A stretch of DNA of 64,000 nt, taken from contig JADJRH010000011.1 in assembly GCA_016712345.1 (NCBI GenBank), positions 4,898,001 to 4,962,000 on the forward strand, read 5' to 3'. This DNA comes from Polyangiaceae bacterium (GTDB taxonomy: Bacteria > Myxococcota_A > Polyangia > Polyangiales > Polyangiaceae). Positions 8,411 to 16,879 of this stretch are shown here, piece after piece. The position numbers were made by a program, and so were the translations under genes. The stretch's first letter is position 1. The number at the start of each line of letters is the position of its first letter. Under the pieces are notes generated by a model that was not told the origin of the DNA, did not search any database, and saw nothing but the letters and a program-made list of their open reading frames with translations.

Positions 8411-9784
8411 ATGGGAAACTGGAAAACCGGCGGTGAAGACGACGTGGATGCCGATGGGAAATACCTTCTCATTTCGGTCCCCCAGTTTAAAGAAGACCCC
8501 ATCTCCGGTAAACCAATGTCCTCGTACATCCGCCTGGGTGCAGCGAGCAGCACGTGGCAACAAGATCCCGGAGGCGACCTTCAAGCAAAGGTGCGTTGGG
8601 CCGGTGCTCCGGGTGGAATTGGGGCCGCTCCAGGCAGCGAGGTTGCGTACACAAACGACGGAGCAGAAGACGGTCGCCCCGTATTTGTAGAAGACCGACG
8701 TTCGCGCGACGGCTCACCTCCCCCCGGTCAGGTGGCAGGCGGTGCTCGTGAAGAAGAAAGCAGTCACCTTCATACCCGCGGCGGCTGGCGCGACCATACC
8801 GATGGTAATCGCATTACCACTACCTACGGTGACAAAATTGAGATCATCCGCGGCAACTACAAACTAATTGTACTCGGCCGGCAAGATGACATTACCCAAG
8901 CGGCCGGGCGTGACATTTCGGGGCAACACATTCAGGATTTTGCGTACACATGGCCCGCGTTCCAGCGGGTGGAGTGGACGGGTGAATATGGTGGGGTTTG
9001 GCATATCCAAAACACCACCGACGGCGCCGTCACATCCGACCATTTTGCCGGCGACAAATACGAGTGGAATTGGGGTAACAAATTTCAGAGCATTACCGGG
9101 TCAGAAGCTCCTGTGGAAATGATTGCCGCGTCTGATCCGCTCGGTCGAAAGCCTCGTGGCAATCCCGAAATTATCGAAAAAACGTGGGCCAAACGCATTG
9201 AGAGTTACACCGGCTCCGCCGCGTGGCGCATCCCCTCCATACACGAAGAAACGTGGGCGGTTGACATGCTCTCCATTACCGATGCGGCGAGCACCACCAG
9301 CACAACCACCATTTCAGGAGCGATTACAGAAACCACCAACGCCGGGACAATCACCGACAGCACCACGTCGGGCGCCATTACAAGCACCACTACGTCGGGC
9401 GCCATTACAGAAACAACCACGTCGGGCGCCATTACCAACACCACCACGTCCGGCGCCATTACAGAAATCACAACGGCCGGCAGAATTGGTGAAGTGACCA
9501 TTGCCGGCATGAAAAACGAAGTATTAATTGCCGGCCTTCACACAAGCACCGAGTTGGCCGTTAAGTTGGACACCTTTATCGGTGGAACGGTGGAGATCGA
9601 CCTTGGAGCCAAGCTGAGTATTGCCTTGCCTGAAAAAACGCACACAAGCTTTCCAAACAGAACAGAACAGACCCTAAACGAAATCAAAACTTCTATCACG
9701 GCGCTTGCCACATCCACAGAACAGCGTTTCTTCAACACCATGTTTTGTGTTGCCGCGCTCACTGTGCGGCTTGGTGCCGGCTAA
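8411..9784 (+). CDS. Repeat-rich beta-helical protein of a type VI spike cluster, family not recognised
   Basis: The start is ATG 8411 (MGNWKTGGEDDVDADGKYLL), preceded by GAGG at 8401. The 457-residue protein has a globular N-terminal part (YIRLGAASSTWQQ, VRWAGAPGGIG, RGGWRDHTDGNRITT) and then aromatic-rich short strands (GNYKLIVLGRQDD, GVWHIQNTT). Around residues 290-360 there is a tandem run of about ten-residue units of the form TTSGAITETT, the kind of Thr-rich repeat that forms a trimeric beta-helix. The C-terminus has a VEIDLGAKLSIALPEK strand and a helix. Context with VgrG, DUF2169, DUF3540 and a PAAR-like gene suggests a spike extension or effector carrier. No enzymatic motif is seen. 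Confidence 0.7.
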   Translation: MGNWKTGGEDDVDADGKYLLISVPQFKEDPISGKPMSSYIRLGAASSTWQQDPGGDLQAKVRWAGAPGGIGAAPGSEVAYTNDGAEDGRPVFVEDRRSRDGSPPPGQVAGGAREEESSHLHTRGGWRDHTDGNRITTTYGDKIEIIRGNYKLIVLGRQDDITQAAGRDISGQHIQDFAYTWPAFQRVEWTGEYGGVWHIQNTTDGAVTSDHFAGDKYEWNWGNKFQSITGSEAPVEMIAASDPLGRKPRGNPEIIEKTWAKRIESYTGSAAWRIPSIHEETWAVDMLSITDAASTTSTTTISGAITETTNAGTITDSTTSGAITSTTTSGAITETTTSGAITNTTTSGAITEITTAGRIGEVTIAGMKNEVLIAGLHTSTELAVKLDTFIGGTVEIDLGAKLSIALPEKTHTSFPNRTEQTLNEIKTSITALATSTEQRFFNTMFCVAALTVRLGAG

Positions 9785-9801
9785 AACGCGTAGGGAATGT
9801 C

Positions 9802-12240
9802 TTGCTCACAAAAAACCTGACTTCATTCCTTGTTGGAACCAAGGTCGGCAGCCGCAAGCCGCCCAACCCCGATCTTGTGGTCGTTGTTCGGGGTAAATTT
9901 ACTCTTCAAAAAGATGCACCCGTTGCGGAGCTTGACCTGGATGATCAAGGCGCCCTGAGTGAAGAGCGGTTTGCTGAAGACGACGAAGAACGCAAAGGAG
10001 AGCCGCTTTACCCTGGCGATTTCGCCGATTCTAAAGTGGGGGCAGAAGTGCTCCTGATGGGTAAGTGCCACACGCCAAACCAAAAACCTTTGACAGAATG
10101 TGGCGTGGTGTTTCGGGTAGGAACCTTTCAAAAATCGCTGCGAATTGTGGGTGATCGCCAGTTTACAGACAAGCTCTTCGGCTCGTCCACCACAGAGCCT
10201 ACGCCGTTTACAGAAATGCCGCTCACGTGGGCTCGCGCATTCGGCGGTGCTGAATATGATAAAAACCCCATTGGCACCGGCCACAAAAACAAAACCGCCC
10301 CCAACATTCTCTACCCATCTGATACAGCGGGCGCCCGACCTACCAGTGGAGCACCGGCGTCGTTTGGTCCAATTCCTTCCGGTTGGGCCGAGCGCGTTCG
10401 GCGCCGCGGCAAAGAGTATGGCCCCAAATGGCAGGCCACCCGCGCTCCATTTTACGCTGAAGACACCGACCCGCGCGTCTTTTCCGCCGCTCCATCGGAC
10501 CAGTGGTTGAGTGAGCCTCTCACCGGGGAAGAAGAGGTATTTTTGCAAAATCTCCACCCGGCGCACGCGCTCTTTTCTACCCGTCTTCCCGGTCTTCGCG
10601 TTCGCACCTTCTGCCGCCTCAAGAAAGGCGATTTTGTAGAAGCGAAAATGGCACTCGACACCCTCCTTGTGGAGCCCGAGGAGGGGACACTTACCCTGAC
10701 ATGGCGGGGGCACGTTGCCGTTTCCACATTGGACCTTTCCGACGTTTCGTCGCTTCTTATCGCGGCAGAACGTCTGGCAGATCCAAAGGCCGACACCGCT
10801 CCGTACAAACGGCTCCTTTCAGAGGTTGAAGCCAACCCGATCGGTATCCACAACAAATGGTCCCCCGGTTTCGCCGATGCTGTAGAACGGTATCAACGGG
10901 AGCAACGCGGTGAACCGCCGGCGCCCGACCCCGGGGCCGAAGGGTTAGATCCCATCACAGCGCTTCTGCGCCAAAAATTGGGTGGGCTCATCGCCAACGA
11001 CCAAAAGCAAATCGCCGAGTCTATAAAAACAGCCAAAGCCAATGCGGGCGACAAGCTGGACCTTTCAGCCGAGGCGCAAAAAGTCGAGCGACAATTGGCC
11101 GACGCACCGCCTCCAACAAGGGCTGTCAAACCCGGTGTCGCGCCCAACATCGGCTTGCGCCGGCAAATGAGAAATCTGCTGCAAACCGCGGCTCAACTCA
11201 AAGAGGCGCTCAGCGCTGGCAACATTCCCGACGAGCAAAAAAAGCCTGCCGAGGAGCGCGTTGCAGAACTCGAAAAAGTCCCGTTTGACCCTCGCTGGCA
11301 GAAGCTTGACCCGTATTATACTCCGCCCATTGAGCCCCTCACAACCCACGATCCGGGGCCGGCGCTCGACCTTCGTGATCGCGACTTTACCGGTGTGGAC
11401 CTTTCTGGAAAAAACCTGGCAGGCGCAAACTTTGAAGGAGCCATTCTTACCCGAGCCAACTTGTCAGGCGCCAACCTGACAGGGGCCAACCTTCGCAACA
11501 CCATTCTTTTTCGAGCCAACCTAGATCGAACGGTTCTAACCGGCGCAAATCTAACCCGCACCAATGCGAGCCGCGCAACAGCCGCGGCGGCGGTGTTTGA
11601 CGGTGCCAATGTGGAGCAGGCATCGTTCGCCGAAGGCGTTTTCACCGGTGCTTCGTTTGCCGGCGTTCGAGGGGAGTTTGCTTCGTTTGAGAGGACCGAT
11701 CTCACCTCTTCAACTTGGGAAAATGCAGAACTGAGCTTCTCAGATTTTTCGGACTCCACACTCTCCGGTGCTTCGTTTAAAGCGGTTTCTTTTCGGTCCG
11801 TGCGCTTTATCAATGCCAAGGGTGACAACGTTTCGTTTGAGTCGGCGCGCATTCCCACGGTGAGCTTTCAACAGGCGAATCTACCCAACGTCAACTATAC
11901 CAATGCCGTGGGTGAGCGCCTTGTATTGGCCGACTCTGTGCTCGACGGCGCAAACTTCAGTTACGCTGTCATGCACGATCTTTTCGGCGACGGCGCGTCG
12001 CTTGTGGGTGCCAACTGTTACGGGGCCGACCTTCGCCGAGCAAGGTGCCGTCGCAGCAAGCTCGAACGAGCGGATTTGTCTTTTTCAAACCTGTTTATGG
12101 CAGACCTATCCGACGCCGCCGTTGACGGCGCTCGCTTCGTTCAGGCGAGCCTTTACGGGGCATGTTTGCTTGGTACAAATGGCAAAGGTGCCGACCTAAG
12201 AGGAGCCAACCTGAAACGCTCCTCGTTGGAGCAGGCATGA
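9802..12240 (+). CDS. DUF2169 domain protein with C-terminal pentapeptide repeats (type VI accessory)
   Basis: A TTG start at 9802 is preferred: AGGGA lies 5 bp upstream, the previous gene ends at 9784, and upstream in-frame ATG 9745 falls inside that gene. The 812-residue protein begins LTKNLTSFLVGTKVGSRKPP and runs into a DUF2169 domain over about residues 1-310 (WARAFGGAEYDKNPIGTGH is diagnostic). A helical linker follows. From about residue 520 to the end it is A(D/N)LxG pentapeptide repeats, for example DLSGKNLAGANFEGA. DUF2169 proteins sit in type VI clusters and are thought to help deliver PAAR-like effectors. The next gene overlaps by 4 bp. Confidence 0.85.
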   Translation: MLTKNLTSFLVGTKVGSRKPPNPDLVVVVRGKFTLQKDAPVAELDLDDQGALSEERFAEDDEERKGEPLYPGDFADSKVGAEVLLMGKCHTPNQKPLTECGVVFRVGTFQKSLRIVGDRQFTDKLFGSSTTEPTPFTEMPLTWARAFGGAEYDKNPIGTGHKNKTAPNILYPSDTAGARPTSGAPASFGPIPSGWAERVRRRGKEYGPKWQATRAPFYAEDTDPRVFSAAPSDQWLSEPLTGEEEVFLQNLHPAHALFSTRLPGLRVRTFCRLKKGDFVEAKMALDTLLVEPEEGTLTLTWRGHVAVSTLDLSDVSSLLIAAERLADPKADTAPYKRLLSEVEANPIGIHNKWSPGFADAVERYQREQRGEPPAPDPGAEGLDPITALLRQKLGGLIANDQKQIAESIKTAKANAGDKLDLSAEAQKVERQLADAPPPTRAVKPGVAPNIGLRRQMRNLLQTAAQLKEALSAGNIPDEQKKPAEERVAELEKVPFDPRWQKLDPYYTPPIEPLTTHDPGPALDLRDRDFTGVDLSGKNLAGANFEGAILTRANLSGANLTGANLRNTILFRANLDRTVLTGANLTRTNASRATAAAAVFDGANVEQASFAEGVFTGASFAGVRGEFASFERTDLTSSTWENAELSFSDFSDSTLSGASFKAVSFRSVRFINAKGDNVSFESARIPTVSFQQANLPNVNYTNAVGERLVLADSVLDGANFSYAVMHDLFGDGASLVGANCYGADLRRARCRRSKLERADLSFSNLFMADLSDAAVDGARFVQASLYGACLLGTNGKGADLRGANLKRSSLEQA

Positions 12241-13904
12241 ACACAGAAGAACTATTTGCCGCACTGAAAAACGGCCAATCGCTGGAGTCTACCACCCTTC
12301 TGACATTGGATTTTTCAGGTCGCGACCTGAGCACCGCGCGCCTTGATGGAGCGCGATTTGTCTTGTGCGCCTTCGTTTCTACCCGGCTTTGTGAAGCCCG
12401 CTTTACGGGTACACGTTTTAACAAGGTCAACGCCGCCGAGGCCGACTTTTCCAAGGCTTTTTTTGCAGAAACGAGTTTTGTGGAGCTGGTTGCCCCAAAA
12501 GCGACTTTTAGGGGTGCCACATTCGCTGAAGTGCAATTTTCCGACGCGGATCTTTCAGGTGCCGATTTTGAAGGGGCCGATCTTTCAAAGGTGATTTTTG
12601 ACCGGGTGAACCTGAGAGGCGCCAGTTTTCGGGGCGCCAAACTCGACACCACCGCGTTTAGCAATTGCACCCTTGACGAAGCGGAGTTTAACTCGGCAAC
12701 CCTCAAACGAGTGGTTTTTTCGCAGTCAACCTTGCTCTCTACCCACCTTCAGGCAGCGTCGGTTGTTGAAAGCGTTTTTGTAAAATCAAACCTCACCTCT
12801 GCGTTGCTGCCCCAAAAACTCCAAACATGTGTTGTTGACTCGTGCGAGTTTCGCTTATCCGGGTCAAATGGGCACCCTCCAACGGAAACCGCACCGCTCG
12901 ACTTTTCAGGCTTTGACCTTCAGGGCACCTCCCTTAGGGGGCTTGACCTATCGGGAGCCAACTTTTCAAACGCCAACTTAGAACGGGCCGACTTTTCCAA
13001 GGCCAACCTTGTTCGCTCCACGTTTGCCGGTGCAAACCTCCGCCGCGCCCTGTTTGTCGACGCTCAACTCCCCGAAGTCAACTTGGTTGGACACGATCTG
13101 GAGATGTGCATTTTCGTCGGTGCAAACCTCACTCGGGCCAATCTTTCAGGCGCGCGGATGAAGTTTACCGCTCTCGACCGAGCCAACCTCGAAGGCGCCA
13201 ATCTAAGCCGGGCGTTCGTTCACGCGGCAACGTTGCAGGAGGCAAATCTCGCCGGTGTTGCCATTGAAGGGACCACGTTTCGAAGCGTTGTTTTCGACGA
13301 CCTTGACCTTCGCAGCTGGAGGCTTCGAGGCCTGACATTGAGAGCGTCGTCGTTTCGCAATGCCAACCTGAGCGGCATGGACCTGACAGGGTGTGATCTG
13401 ACAGAAACAACGTTTTCCAATGCCAATCTTACCCAAACAACGCTCCGCGAAGTGGTTCTCCGAAGGGCCACAGCCGACCGAGCAGACTTCACCTCGGCCG
13501 ACCTTTCATCGGCGGATATGAAAAGTGCTTACCTGGGCGGAGCGGTCCTCCGAGGCGCCAAACTTCGCGACGCCAAAATGCGATGGGTCAACCTGACAAG
13601 CGCCGACGCTGAAATCGCCGACTTCACGGGGGCCGACATGCGGCAAAGTTTGCTCACAAACCTGAACGCGAAAAATGCCTTATTTTCCAGAGCCAACTTT
13701 ACGTTTGCCGACTTGTCAAACGCCGACCTGACAAGCGCTGAAATCACCGGGGCCGACTTTACCCGCGCAGATTTGCACGCGGTCCGAGAACAAGGTGTCG
13801 CGTGGGGAACAGCCGTTCTCACGGGCGCTTATAAAACCGATGTCGATCGGTTGGAGGCCGAGGCATGGATGCCACCCCCTCGCAAGAAACAAGGTGCAGT
13901 TTGA
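12237..13904 (+). CDS. Pentapeptide-repeat protein (type VI accessory)
   Basis: The ATG at 12237 overlaps the TGA of the preceding gene, and this is a translationally coupled start. The 555-residue protein is almost entirely pentapeptide repeats in two blocks: about residues 20-180 (ADLSGADFEGADLSKV) and 225-540 (LDLSGANFSNANLERADFSK). A short non-repeat segment with Cys residues separates them (CVVDSCEFRLSGSNG). The fold is expected to be a long right-handed quadrilateral beta-helix. Together with the DUF2169-pentapeptide protein it forms a tandem pair, so one may act as chaperone or scaffold for the effector at 14530. No membrane segment or catalytic motif is visible. Confidence 0.85.
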   Translation: MNTEELFAALKNGQSLESTTLLTLDFSGRDLSTARLDGARFVLCAFVSTRLCEARFTGTRFNKVNAAEADFSKAFFAETSFVELVAPKATFRGATFAEVQFSDADLSGADFEGADLSKVIFDRVNLRGASFRGAKLDTTAFSNCTLDEAEFNSATLKRVVFSQSTLLSTHLQAASVVESVFVKSNLTSALLPQKLQTCVVDSCEFRLSGSNGHPPTETAPLDFSGFDLQGTSLRGLDLSGANFSNANLERADFSKANLVRSTFAGANLRRALFVDAQLPEVNLVGHDLEMCIFVGANLTRANLSGARMKFTALDRANLEGANLSRAFVHAATLQEANLAGVAIEGTTFRSVVFDDLDLRSWRLRGLTLRASSFRNANLSGMDLTGCDLTETTFSNANLTQTTLREVVLRRATADRADFTSADLSSADMKSAYLGGAVLRGAKLRDAKMRWVNLTSADAEIADFTGADMRQSLLTNLNAKNALFSRANFTFADLSNADLTSAEITGADFTRADLHAVREQGVAWGTAVLTGAYKTDVDRLEAEAWMPPPRKKQGAV

Positions 13905-13962
13905 TAGCCCACAAACATCCCACAACGGTGTTACCAACGGCCGCTCGCTCCTGAGGTTTATT

Positions 13963-14520
13963 ATGTCAAACGTTGTCGCTTTTCCCTCCCCTGCCGCGCG
14001 AGTGCTGAGCGGTTCTACTCCCGTGTGGCTCGGCCCCGCCACCGTTGTAGAAGTTTTTCAGCAAAAGGTCACCCTGCGCCTTTCAGACAGCACGCGGGTA
14101 GACGCCGTATTTGCCCTCACCTCCCCATACGAAGCGGCTCAAGGGGATATTGTTCTCGCCATTGGAAATGCCGATGGATTTTATGTCATCGGCGTGCTCG
14201 ACGGCAAAGGTCAAACACACTTGCACGTTCAAGGCGACCTGAATGTTCGCGCCTCGGGCACGCTCCGCCTTTCAGCTGACAAAGCTGTTGAAATTACCGG
14301 CCCTGAAGTATCCCTGCGGTCACGCATTTTGCGCAGCGTCGCAGAAACGGCCACTCAGGCGGTTGCCAACTTCTCTCAAAAAGTGACAGAGCTTCTCAGT
14401 GTTCACGCGGGTGAACGCCGCACCATTGTGGACGGTAGCTCCGTCGAGCAGGCAAAAACGGCGTCGCTCACCACCGAAGAAAAAATGACAATCAACGGAA
14501 AATCCATTTACCTAGGGTAG
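13963..14520 (+). CDS. DUF3540 domain-containing protein (type VI accessory)
   Basis: The start is ATG 13963 (MSNVVAFPSPAARVLSGSTP), preceded by GAGG at 13952-13955. The 185-residue protein has an N-terminal beta-rich half (VTLRLSDSTRVDAVFALTSP, DIVLAIGNADGFYVIGVLDG). Its C-terminal half contains a predicted beta-helix-like segment and a helix (RSVAETATQAVANFSQKVTE). This is the full DUF3540 layout, a family that recurs beside DUF2169 and DUF4150 genes in type VI clusters of Proteobacteria and Myxococcota. It resembles a gp5/VgrG-type spike module and may form part of the tip. It lies 9 bp upstream of the PAAR-like gene, so the two are surely co-transcribed. Confidence 0.85.
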   Translation: MSNVVAFPSPAARVLSGSTPVWLGPATVVEVFQQKVTLRLSDSTRVDAVFALTSPYEAAQGDIVLAIGNADGFYVIGVLDGKGQTHLHVQGDLNVRASGTLRLSADKAVEITGPEVSLRSRILRSVAETATQAVANFSQKVTELLSVHAGERRTIVDGSSVEQAKTASLTTEEKMTINGKSIYLG

Positions 14521-14529
14521 AAAACCAGC

Positions 14530-15555
14530 ATGTTGCCTGCTGCAAACAAAGGGGTTGGTTTAAATATCTGCGCACCGGACGTGTGCCGGACGCCGCCGCC
14601 GCCCGGCATTCCCATTCCGTACGTGAATTTTGGGGCGCACGCTATCGCTGTTCCGTTTTCGCCCGTGGTGTTTGTGTGTGCATTGCCGGCGCTCAATGTG
14701 TCGGCAAAAATACCCAAAACGTTTGGTGACGAGCCGGGCGTTTTGCATCCTGTTTTTATGCGGGTGGGTACGTTTGTAATGGGTTGTCCCAACGTGTTTG
14801 TAGACAACCTTCCCGCCATTCACCTGACGCTCCCTACCACCGGAAACGCAATGAATGCCCCGGTGGGAGCGCACTTGGTTCCCAACGTTGTCAACGTTTT
14901 TTATAACGACGCAGGTGTTCCATCCCTTGTAGAAAGCGGCGTCTCCACAGAAGCGGTAGAGTCGCTCAGCGAGCGTGTGTACACAGCTCCGGCGCCTACC
15001 CTCCAAGCGGTTACAGATCTGACAAGTGTTGCGAGCGGCCTGTACGGCTCGGGATTTGTACTCCACATTCCACTTTTTACAGAAGAGACGCGGGCGATTG
15101 TGTACAGTCTGTTTTATCAACACAACGTCACTCACGAAACCCAGCTTGTTGTAGACCTTCGAGGCTGTCCGGGAGGCAGCCTTTTGGGCGCCGTTCAACT
15201 CGCTTCCGATTTTCTGTCAGAAGGGGATATTGCCCTTAGAACTGTGGATACCGACGGGGATGAATCCATTCGGCGTGTTCACCAAAACGGGCCCCACAAA
15301 ATGCCTGTCACTCTCCTCGTTGATCACGGTACCGCATCCGCTGCCGAAGCATTTGCCGCTGCGCTCCTCCACGCGGGGCGCGCGTCTCTCCATGGCTCGC
15401 AAACGTACGGCAAAGGGTCGGTAGAAAGCCTGTTTTTTGAAGGGGGATCTGCCCACTACACTGCCGTTGGCCGCTGCCTTCATCCGTCAGGTGCCGAAAT
15501 TCATGGGCGCGGTATTTCCCCACCGGTCAGGCTGTGCAAGCCGATAGCAGTCTGA
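14530..15555 (+). CDS. PAAR-like (DUF4150) protein fused to an S41-type (tail-specific) protease domain; candidate type VI effector
   Basis: A 341-residue two-domain protein. Residues 1-125 are a DUF4150 PAAR-like tip domain (MLPAANKGVGLNICAPDVCR, then PPPGIPIPYVNF, MGCPNVFVDNLPAIHLT, and GAHLVPNVVNVF). Residues 185-335 look like a C-terminal-processing peptidase core: LVVDLRGCPGGSLLGAVQLA, then VTLLVDHGTASAAEAFAAAL with the expected nucleophilic Ser in TASAAE, and GSQTYGKGSVESLF with the expected general-base Lys. No PDZ domain or signal peptide is present. Type VI tips deliver fused effectors, so protease action in the target cell periplasm or cytoplasm is a reasonable inference. No immunity gene is obvious; the lipoprotein at 15785 is one candidate. 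Confidence 0.8.
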   Translation: MLPAANKGVGLNICAPDVCRTPPPPGIPIPYVNFGAHAIAVPFSPVVFVCALPALNVSAKIPKTFGDEPGVLHPVFMRVGTFVMGCPNVFVDNLPAIHLTLPTTGNAMNAPVGAHLVPNVVNVFYNDAGVPSLVESGVSTEAVESLSERVYTAPAPTLQAVTDLTSVASGLYGSGFVLHIPLFTEETRAIVYSLFYQHNVTHETQLVVDLRGCPGGSLLGAVQLASDFLSEGDIALRTVDTDGDESIRRVHQNGPHKMPVTLLVDHGTASAAEAFAAALLHAGRASLHGSQTYGKGSVESLFFEGGSAHYTAVGRCLHPSGAEIHGRGISPPVRLCKPIAV

Positions 15556-15784
15556 AATACAAAAAACTCCGTGGATCTCCGTGCCTCCGCGTTGATTACG
15601 ACGCGTCGGGAATCGAGACGTTTCAGGTCATTGCGACGCGCCTTTGCGAAGCGCTATCCTGAAAGCACAGTGCTTGCTGCGACGAAGGTGTGCGCACGTA
15701 TTGCCTTTGGCAGCGACTAGACCATTGTGGCTTGACGCACGGCTACGAAAAGACGATCGTGGCCTCGCTCCAGGAGAGAGACAC

Positions 15785-16213
15785 ATGTTTCGATATGCCT
15801 TTTTGCTTGCCGCGATGTTGCCCCTCACCGGATGCGTTGTTCACGCTCGCTCGGGGCCGCCGCCTGCGGATTGGGAAGAGCCCGATTCAACGTTCGGCGG
15901 CTGGGAACGGCTCGGCTCTCGCATGGTCAACGGCAAGGGTGACCGAGACAGCATTGCCGTCGGCCGAGCTGAAGGGCGTTTCTCGGCGCTGCGCCTCAGG
16001 GTAAGACGCAGCGCGATGCGCATGCACGACGTGGTGATTGTGTTCGGCGACGGGAGCACGTATTCGCCCCCCACGCGCGCCGTTTTTGAGCGAGGCTCCA
16101 CGAGCAACGTGATTGACCTGCCGGGCAACACGCGGGTCATTCGGCGCATTGATTTCAGGTATTCAGATCTCGCGGGCGGCGGCGCTGCCGAAGTAGAAGT
16201 TTGGGGCCGCTGA
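15785..16213 (+). CDS. DUF2541-family lipoprotein
   Basis: The start is ATG 15785 after an AGGAGAG ribosome binding site. The 142-residue product begins MFRYAFLLAAMLPLTGCVVH, a lipoprotein signal with lipobox LTGC. The mature part has WERLGSRMVNGKGDRDSIAV, then FSALRLRVRRSAMRMHDVVI, VFGDGSTY and VIDLPGNTRVIRRIDFRYSD, the conserved order of DUF2541. These are small periplasmic or outer-membrane-anchored beta proteins without a known role. It follows the PAAR-like-S41 gene by 229 bp. An envelope protein beside a possible periplasmic protease effector could be its immunity factor, but the spacing and separate ribosome site argue that it may be unrelated. Confidence 0.8.
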   Translation: MFRYAFLLAAMLPLTGCVVHARSGPPPADWEEPDSTFGGWERLGSRMVNGKGDRDSIAVGRAEGRFSALRLRVRRSAMRMHDVVIVFGDGSTYSPPTRAVFERGSTSNVIDLPGNTRVIRRIDFRYSDLAGGGAAEVEVWGR

Positions 16214-16300
16214 GCTTTCGCCCGACTCCGCAAACGTTTCTGGGAGGCGAGGTTGCCGAAAGGGGTGAAATTCCAATTTCACTGCGGTACCCTCGCGCCC

Positions 16301-16846
16301 ATGAAGTCGTCTGAAGCCCTCGCAAGTTTGCGCGTTCTATTGTGCGTCGCCCGTTGCGACGGTGGCCTTTCCCGCGATGAGCGCCGCGTCATGGAGGTGG
16401 TGGCCACCCGGGCTTACGCTCCCGCCGAGCCGCCGCTTGATTGGGCGGCTCAAGAAGCAGACCTGCTCCTTGCACTCACCGAGATCAAAAGCCGCGCGGC
16501 CCGCAGGTTAACCCTGAAAGCAGCCGTTGCGGTGGCGGCCATTGACGGACGAGTGAGCGAAAAAGAACATCGCATTCTGGAAACGATCTACGGCGCCTTG
16601 TCCGACGACGACGTGCCGCTCGATCTCCAGTTTGCCGAGGAAAAATACGGCGGCCGCATGGTCGATGCACGGCGCGAACTCGAAGGCATGACGGTCGACT
16701 TTCTGCATCATGTTTCAGATGCTCAACACCATGGGCAACTTACGCAGGCAGAGTACGAAACGTTGGTAGAAAAGCTCGAAGAGGCGAGGCGCGCTCGCAT
16801 TGGCCTTGTCATGTCCATTTTGCCGCCCGACATGAAACGCCCATAA
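16301..16846 (+). CDS. TerB-like (tellurite-resistance/DjlA N-terminal fold) protein
   Basis: A helical protein of 181 residues from ATG 16301. A TTG 48 bp upstream would extend it, but its extra residues look non-conserved. Two repeated acidic helix-loop elements, LRVLLCVARCDGGLSRDERR and KAAVAVAAIDGRVSEKEHRI, carry the Asp-Gly-x-(L/V)-Ser-x-x-E pattern of TerB-family domains, which may bind metal. A C-terminal helix (LVEKLEEARRARIGLVMSIL) ends the protein. TerB proteins are cytosolic and linked to stress or phage sensing, but no other ter gene is nearby. The gene is followed by a predicted terminator and converges on the srkA-like gene. Confidence 0.65.
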   Translation: MKSSEALASLRVLLCVARCDGGLSRDERRVMEVVATRAYAPAEPPLDWAAQEADLLLALTEIKSRAARRLTLKAAVAVAAIDGRVSEKEHRILETIYGALSDDDVPLDLQFAEEKYGGRMVDARRELEGMTVDFLHHVSDAQHHGQLTQAEYETLVEKLEEARRARIGLVMSILPPDMKRP

Positions 16847-16849
16847 ACC

Positions 16850-16879
16850 CCGGCTCGGCGGCGCCGCGCCGGACTTTTT
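16850..16879 (+). terminator. Predicted Rho-independent terminator of the TerB-like gene
   Basis: CCGGC (16850-16854) and GCCGG (16868-16872) can pair across a GC-rich loop and are followed by ACTTTTT. It starts 3 bp after the TerB-like stop and overlaps the stop region of the convergent SrkA-like gene. Confidence 0.5.

Noticed and set aside
9205..9510. Minus-strand frame with repeated VVVLVMAPDV-type text.
   Set aside because: Antisense of the Thr-rich repeats in the 8411 gene.
15556..15784. Possible small gene between the PAAR-S41 gene and the DUF2541 lipoprotein.
   Set aside because: No start with ribosome site; the in-frame upstream extension of the lipoprotein frame lacks a signal and is not coding-like.
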